The notes below the pieces were generated by a model. That model was not told where the DNA came from. It saw nothing but the letters and a program-made list of their open reading frames with translations, and ran no database searches. From contig JAPPMG010000057.1 of assembly GCA_028819215.1 (NCBI GenBank), positions 32,092 through 96,091 of the forward strand: a stretch of DNA of 64,000 nucleotides. The letters run 5' to 3'. Numbering within the stretch: position 1 is the stretch's first letter; each line of letters opens with the position of its first letter. Shown here one piece after another: positions 59,229 to 64,000 of this stretch. The stretch is from Bryobacterales bacterium (GTDB taxonomy: Bacteria > Acidobacteriota > Terriglobia > Bryobacterales > UBA6623). Both the position numbers and the translations under genes were made by a program.

Positions 59229-62200
59229 CTAGCCGCGGAACTCCAGAGCATCTTGGCCGCACAGTCCCGCAACCTGCTCGCGGAACCGCCGGTTCGGATT
59301 GACGCGCGCGTCGACGTCCAGCACCACCAGGTACTGGCGAGGCCGCTCTAAGCGAAGGCTGAGATTGGTCTGTCCGGGATGGCCATCGACCAACTCGCGG
59401 AGGCGGCTCGCCACGGAGCCAACCTCGTTTTCGCTGCTCAATCTCAGCGATACGTAGGCGTGCTCAGGCTGGGGGACGCGGGCATTCTTCAGCAGTGTGA
59501 CTTGCTCCACCGACACGCGCCGGCCGGAGCTGTCCTCGGCGCGCACGGAGCCGGTGACGAGCACGGGCTGATCCTGGACCAGCCTCTCTTCCACCCCCTC
59601 GAACTGGTTGGCAAAGACGAGCAGCTCGACGCTGCCGTCACGGTCTTCCAAGACTGCTGATGCCCAAGTGCGGCCCTCCTTGTTCCTGCGGCGCTGGACG
59701 CTGTGCAGCATGCCGCAGATCGACACGGTACGGCCGTTGTCAACCTTGTCAAGCGATGTGGTGGTATGGGTGCCGACCTCTTCGACGGCCTCTTCAAAGG
59801 AATCCAGCGGATGGCCCGTCACGTAGAAGCCGAGCATCTCCTTTTCGCAAGCCAGCCGTTCCGGGGCAGACCATTCCTCCACGTCAGGCAGGCTGGCGAG
59901 CTTGCCCTCGTCGCCGGCTGTCGCAACGCCGAAGAGCGATCCCTGTCCCAGTTCCTCATCCCGGCGCGCGCGCTGTCCGCTCTCGATCATGGCGTCCAGG
60001 CCGGCCAGCATCTGCGCCCTGTGGCCGCCTAGGCTGTCCATCGCGCCGGCCTTGACCGCGCTCTCCACCATGCGCTTGTTGATCTTGCTCCAATCGACCG
60101 CCTTGCAGAATTCGAACAGGGACTCGAAGCCGCCGTCCCGGCCCTGCCGCACCTGGATGACGGACTCCACGGCGGCCTTGCCGACGTTCTTGATCGCGCC
60201 CAGCCCGAAGCGGATCTCCTTGTCGCCAGCGGGCGTGAAGTCCCAGAACGAGGCGCCTATGTCCGGCGGCAGGATGCGGATCCCCATGTCTCGGCATTCG
60301 TTGAGGTACAGCCGCACCTTGTCCGCGTTGTGCAACTCTGCGGTCAGCAGCGCAGCCATGAACTCCACCGTGTGGTGCGTCTTGAGATAGGCGGTGATGT
60401 ATGCGAGGAAGCCGTAGGCGGCGGAGTGCGACTTGTTGAACCCGTAACCAGCGAACTGCTCCATCAGGTCGAAGAGCTTCGACGCCACCGCCTCGGGAAA
60501 GCCGTGCTCGGTGGCGCCGCTGAGGAACTTGGCGCGATGCTCGGCCATCACCTCGGCCTTCTTCTTGCCCATCGCGCGGCGGAGCAGGTCCGCCTCGCCC
60601 AGCGAGTAGCCCGCCACGACGTTGGCGATCTGCATGACCTGCTCTTGGTAGACGATGACCCCGTAGGTTTCTTTCAGCAGCGGCTCGATCTCGGGCAGGA
60701 GGTAGCTCACTGGCTTGCGGCCGTGCTTGCGGTCGATGAAGTCCGGAATCATGCCGCCCTGGATCGGTCCGGGGCGGTACAGCGCATTGAGCGCGCACAG
60801 GTCCTCCAACCGCTCCGGCTTGTAGCGGCGGCAGATGTCGCGCATGCCCTTGGATTCGAACTGAAACACGCCGCTGGTGAGGCCGTCTGAGAGGAGCTGG
60901 TACGTCTCGGCATCGTCCAGCGGGATGCTGTCCTGGGTCGGGCGCTTGCCCGTGCGCTTCTCGATCCAGTCGAAGGCATCTTCGATGATCGTCAGCGTTG
61001 TCAGCCCCAAGAAGTCCATCTTGAGCAGTCCCATCGCCTCGAGACTGTTCATGTCGTACTGCGTGACGATTTCGTCCTTGTTCGTCTTGTAGATCGGAAT
61101 CAGCGACTTTAGCGGCTGCGGGGCGATCACAACACCGGCCGCATGCACGGACGGGTTGCGTGCCACGCCTTCGAGGCGCTTGGCGGTCTGGATCACCTTG
61201 TTGACGCGCTCGTCTTCGGCCATGGCGGATCGGAGCTTGGGCTCCTGCTTGATGGCCTCGTCCAACGTGATCTTAAGCACGTTCGGCACCATCTTGGTGA
61301 GCCGGTCGACCTGCCCGAACGAGAGGTCCATCACCCGGCCTACGTCCTTGATGGCTGCCTTGGTGGCCATGGTGTTGAAGGTGATGATCTGCGAGACCTG
61401 CTCGCGACCGTACTTCTCGGTGACGTACTGGATCACCTCCCCGCGCCGATTCATGCAGAAATCGATGTCCACGTCTGGCATCGACTTGCGCTCGATATTC
61501 AGGAAGCGCTCGAAGAGCAGGCCGTACTGCAAGGGATCGATGTCGGTGATCGACATCGCATAGGCAACCAGCGAACCTGCCGCGGACCCGCGTCCGGGCC
61601 CCACCGGGATACTCTTCTGGCGGGCAAAGCGGATGAAGTCCCAGACGATCAGGAAGTACCCGGAGTACTGCATCTGCTGGATGACCTTGATCTCGTAGTC
61701 GAGCCGCTCCGCGTACTCTTCCAGCGGCCTGCGCAGCAGCCCTCCGGCCTGCAGGGCCTCCAGGCGCGCCCGACGCTGCTCGAAGCCTTGCCGGGCCACG
61801 TATTCGAAGTAGGTGTCGATCGTGTGCTTGGCCGGCACGTCGAACTTCGGGAACGGATCCGCAATCGGCTGGAGCGTGAGGTCGCACATCTGGGCGATCT
61901 CCCACGTGCGATTCAGGGGGCCCTGGTCGCCGTCGAACAGCGCCGCCATCTCTTCGCGGCTCTTGAGATAGAACTCCTGGGTCTGGAACCGCATGCGGTT
62001 CTTGTCGCTGAGCGTCTTGCCGGTCTGGACGCACAGCAGGGCGTCGTGAGCTCCCGCGTCGTCCTTCGTCAAGTAGTGCGCGTCGTTGGTCGCCACCAGC
62101 GGTATTCCCGTCTCGCGCGCCAGGCGGAGCTGCAGCGGGATCAGTTTCTTATCAAGCTCTAGGCCGTGGTCCTGTATTTCCAGGAAGAAGTTCTCCTTGC

Positions 62201-62696
62201 CGAAGATGTCCTGGTACTCGTAGGCCAGCTTGCGACCCTCCTCGTAGCCCTGCTGCAGGAGTGCCTCCTGAAGGTCTCCCCGAAGGCAGGCCGACAGGCA
62301 AATCAGGCCCTCCGCATAGCGCGCAAGCAGGTCCTTGCTAATCCGCGGCTTGTAGTAGAAGCCTTCGGTGTATGCCGTCGAGACCAGATCGATCAGATTG
62401 CGATAGCCGGTCTCGTTCTTGCACAGCAGCAGCAGGTGGTTGTAGCGCATGCTCGCGTCGTGCTGCCTGTGGTCGCCAGCGACCGTGTAGATCTCGCAAC
62501 CGATGATCGGCTTGATGCCGGCCTTCTTGGCTGCCGAGTAGAAGTTAACGGCACCGAAGAGGTTGCCATGGTCTGTGATCGCAATTGCCTCCCACTCTTG
62601 CTCGGCCGCGACTTTCATGAGTCGCGGAATGTGGCAGGCCCCGTCGAGAAGCGAGTAATCCGTGTGGCAGTGCAGGTGGACGAACGGCTGTGCCAT
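59229..62696 (-). CDS. dnaE: DNA polymerase III alpha subunit
   Basis: Replicative polymerase subunit of 1,155 residues. PHP domain at the start (VHLHCHTDYSLLDGACH). Polymerase core: GPGRGSAAGSLVAYA, the catalytic Asp pair in PDVDIDFCMN at about 405, PSVHAAGVVIAP, MDFLGLTTLTII, YRPGPIQGGMIPDFI, YQEQVMQIANVVAGY and FNKSHSAAYGFLAYI. Near the C-terminus is an OB-type domain (TVSICGMLHSVQRR). The start at 62696 (MAQPFVHLHC) fits the family; a longer reading to 62954 adds an unrelated tail. TATACT lies 17 bases before the ATG, giving a leader of about 11 bases. Confidence 0.97.
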   Translation of the reverse strand: MAQPFVHLHCHTDYSLLDGACHIPRLMKVAAEQEWEAIAITDHGNLFGAVNFYSAAKKAGIKPIIGCEIYTVAGDHRQHDASMRYNHLLLLCKNETGYRNLIDLVSTAYTEGFYYKPRISKDLLARYAEGLICLSACLRGDLQEALLQQGYEEGRKLAYEYQDIFGKENFFLEIQDHGLELDKKLIPLQLRLARETGIPLVATNDAHYLTKDDAGAHDALLCVQTGKTLSDKNRMRFQTQEFYLKSREEMAALFDGDQGPLNRTWEIAQMCDLTLQPIADPFPKFDVPAKHTIDTYFEYVARQGFEQRRARLEALQAGGLLRRPLEEYAERLDYEIKVIQQMQYSGYFLIVWDFIRFARQKSIPVGPGRGSAAGSLVAYAMSITDIDPLQYGLLFERFLNIERKSMPDVDIDFCMNRRGEVIQYVTEKYGREQVSQIITFNTMATKAAIKDVGRVMDLSFGQVDRLTKMVPNVLKITLDEAIKQEPKLRSAMAEDERVNKVIQTAKRLEGVARNPSVHAAGVVIAPQPLKSLIPIYKTNKDEIVTQYDMNSLEAMGLLKMDFLGLTTLTIIEDAFDWIEKRTGKRPTQDSIPLDDAETYQLLSDGLTSGVFQFESKGMRDICRRYKPERLEDLCALNALYRPGPIQGGMIPDFIDRKHGRKPVSYLLPEIEPLLKETYGVIVYQEQVMQIANVVAGYSLGEADLLRRAMGKKKAEVMAEHRAKFLSGATEHGFPEAVASKLFDLMEQFAGYGFNKSHSAAYGFLAYITAYLKTHHTVEFMAALLTAELHNADKVRLYLNECRDMGIRILPPDIGASFWDFTPAGDKEIRFGLGAIKNVGKAAVESVIQVRQGRDGGFESLFEFCKAVDWSKINKRMVESAVKAGAMDSLGGHRAQMLAGLDAMIESGQRARRDEELGQGSLFGVATAGDEGKLASLPDVEEWSAPERLACEKEMLGFYVTGHPLDSFEEAVEEVGTHTTTSLDKVDNGRTVSICGMLHSVQRRRNKEGRTWASAVLEDRDGSVELLVFANQFEGVEERLVQDQPVLVTGSVRAEDSSGRRVSVEQVTLLKNARVPQPEHAYVSLRLSSENEVGSVASRLRELVDGHPGQTNLSLRLERPRQYLVVLDVDARVNPNRRFREQVAGLCGQDALEFRG

Positions 62697-63408
62697 CGCG
62701 AATCCGATTCCCAAGTATAGGGCAGGGAGGCGAGTCTCTCGGGCGGAGAATCTCCGCTCCCGGCCGGCTGGGCAGAGCCCGGTCGGGGAGCCACTGATCA
62801 GCCGTGAGAAACCGCCGCTTGCATCGCATGGCGAGCAGCGTCCATCGTGGTGTTTGGTCTTCCTTTTTCGGATCCCGTCGCGGCCGTCGCCGCCCCTGCG
62901 GAGGCAACCTGGCAAGGCCCGCCTCACTGCCGTGCCACGAAATTGCGGAGCCACGCCGAGATCAGCTGCGGGCGGTCGGGCCAGGCCCGCTCAGTCGCCG
63001 AAGACTTGCGCCACATGATCCTCTGGCGGGAACAGCCGACGAGTCATGCAGCTCACCTTGAACGAGATCGCTAGCGACAGGCAGAAGCCGGGAGAATCTT
63101 ATGAAAGCTCCGCCCGCCCTCAATCTTGCACCGCAGGCCAGACTGCCACGCCGGCGTCGCCTCGATGCCCCCAAGCACTAACCGGAACGATCCGTGCCCG
63201 CTACCCAGCGTAGGTTCAGGCCCCCGATCGCGACCGGACACAGCCTGTGAGATGCACGACTCGCAAGAAGCTTGGTCGCCGGCCACCGGAATCATGGCTC
63301 ACGATCTCACGGTCCGAGTTCGTGATCTTGACCAGCCGAACAGTGCCGCCGGATCGACGAGGGCGGCGCTCGCTCTGCCCGACTCTGCGAGGATGATCGA
63401 GCGCGCCT
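62697..63408. other. 712-base region without a convincing gene
   Basis: Upstream of dnaE. It holds the TATACT (62714-62719, minus) expected to serve dnaE. Short open frames exist on both strands (the longest near 63126-63416 plus and 62962-63174 minus) but they show no family motif, signal or start context. No tRNA, inverted-repeat terminator or insertion-sequence end was seen. It may be a decayed gene or regulatory DNA. Confidence 0.5.
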
Positions 63409-63978
63409 TCAGCTAGGTTCCGATCTCGCTCTGGCCAGCGCCCGTCGGAGCGCTTCCTCGGTCCGCGCTAGGCGCTCTTCCGCAGCTAGCCGGGCGTCCC
63501 GTTCTGCTCTGGCTGCTTCCTCCGCAGCTAGGAGTGCTCCGCGCTTAGATTCGAGAGCTCGATCCATGTCTTCGCCGACCGGTATGTCCTCCCCGGTCTG
63601 CGGATTCCGGAAGACCAGCTCCAGCCCCAGACCGTGCCCGCGCGACCGCAGCAGCAGCCCCAGAGCCGCGCTGTAGTACGCCTCCCGGCCGTCCACCAAA
63701 CCGCTCGACGGCAGCTCTTGGTAGCCTCGCTCCGTCAGCCGGTGGCCCAGCAGCGGCTTCGGCAGCAGCGACCCCGACTGGTCCAACTGCCAGTATTCCG
63801 ACACACCCATGCGCTCGTACTCCCGCTTCTTGAAGCCTAGGTCCCGGTCGACCGTCGACCGCGACGCGATCTCCAGCACGAAGTGCGGGGTGGGAGCCTC
63901 CCACAAGTGGTACGCGGTGGCGCGTTCGTCCCACGTCCCGTGCGCCACTAGTATACCATATCTCTTAATTTGTCGCAT
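63409..63978 (-). CDS. Uma2 family (PD-(D/E)XK nuclease-like) protein, N-terminus missing or beyond window
   Basis: At least 189 residues. The Uma2/DUF820 core is clear: AYHLWEAPTPHFVLEIASRST then DLGFKKREYERMGVSEYWQLD, with the E...D...K of the nuclease-like site. The C-terminus is an Ala/Arg/Glu coiled coil (LAAEEAARAERDARLAAEERL). The first third of the family, including the usual PDV strand, is absent: the visible start MRQIKRYGILVAHG sits in an AT-rich stretch with two AGTATAC copies, and the frame stays open to the edge. It could be an internal piece of a longer gene or a truncated copy. The function of Uma2 proteins is uncertain. Confidence 0.75.
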   Translation of the reverse strand: MRQIKRYGILVAHGTWDERATAYHLWEAPTPHFVLEIASRSTVDRDLGFKKREYERMGVSEYWQLDQSGSLLPKPLLGHRLTERGYQELPSSGLVDGREAYYSAALGLLLRSRGHGLGLELVFRNPQTGEDIPVGEDMDRALESKRGALLAAEEAARAERDARLAAEERLARTEEALRRALARARSEPS

Positions 63979-63989
63979 ATAGAGTATAC
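63950..63989. repeat. Direct repeat AGTATAC at an AT-rich junction
   Basis: AGTATAC occurs at 63950-63956 and 63983-63989, 33 bases apart, in a stretch far richer in A and T than the rest of the window, at the start of the Uma2-like gene. It may mark a recombination junction or simply the promoter region of that gene. Confidence 0.3.
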
Positions 63990-64000
63990 TGGCAGAGAAC

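Noticed and set aside
1..64000. tRNA or rRNA genes, CRISPR arrays and insertion sequences
   Set aside because: I scanned the gaps for tRNA-like cloverleaf ends, regularly spaced repeats and transposase motifs and found none. A covariance-model search would be decisive for small RNAs.

Overview
The window is a GC-rich (roughly 63-66% by eye), densely coded piece of a bacterial chromosome. The gene families point to a Gram-negative bacterium of the Acidobacteriota, most likely Bryobacterales/Solibacteres-like; Planctomycetota or Verrucomicrobiota are less likely alternatives. The hints are a Ser/Thr kinase fused to a TolB-like propeller, paired DUF1549/DUF1553 and DUF1501 genes, DUF3604 metallohydrolases, sulfatases, PQQ-propeller enzymes, an LptC/LptA-like fusion and many Tat or lipoprotein signals. 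The taxonomy is inference; there is no rRNA or tRNA in the window.

Layout. 1-2664 (minus): a sulfatase cut by the left edge and a PQQ-like propeller protein. 2815-4373: endonuclease IV converging on a membrane zinc protease. 4476-8302 (minus): an LPS-export block (LptC/LptA-like fusion, LptB) with a spermidine-synthase-like methyltransferase. 8682-13457 (minus): PPK2, a methyltransferase, a PQQ dehydrogenase with an internal cytochrome c domain, and an isoprenylcysteine-methyltransferase-like protein. 13616-24016: mostly secreted catabolism, with an IlvD/Edd sugar-acid dehydratase, a DUF3604 protein, a sialate-O-acetylesterase-like protein, two tandem FMN alpha-hydroxyacid oxidases, a second sulfatase and a SanA-like protein. 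24022-38862: kinase-TolB, DUF1801, a short HyuA-like protein, an HD hydrolase, a dipeptidase, an FAH-family (KdaD-like) dehydratase, a coupled radical-SAM/flavin-halogenase-like pair, DUF885, an SDR and a SoxC-like molybdoenzyme. 39057-45443: the DUF1549/DUF1553-DUF1501 pair and a second DUF3604 protein.

45575-56045 is one long co-directional (minus) core block: tgt, yajC, secD, secF, tonB, exbB, exbD, exbD, a TPR membrane protein and rel. It joins protein export, energy transduction to the outer membrane and the stringent response. 56122-59156 holds a ferredoxin, a rhodanese and a pair of cytochrome c proteins, one of which carries a complete copper type II monooxygenase ligand set. 59229-62696 is dnaE, followed by a 0.7-kb stretch with no convincing gene and a Uma2-like protein at the right edge.

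Two signals cut across the annotation. Many transcription-unit-leading genes have no Shine-Dalgarno sequence but carry a TAnnnT -10-like hexamer 6-10 bases before the start codon, which suggests widespread leaderless transcription and also supports several start choices. Three convergent pairs terminate on CTAG tetranucleotides with overlapping stops. The most promising specialised-function loci are the radical-SAM/halogenase-like pair (31885-34501) and the copper-monooxygenase/cytochrome pair (57054-59156).
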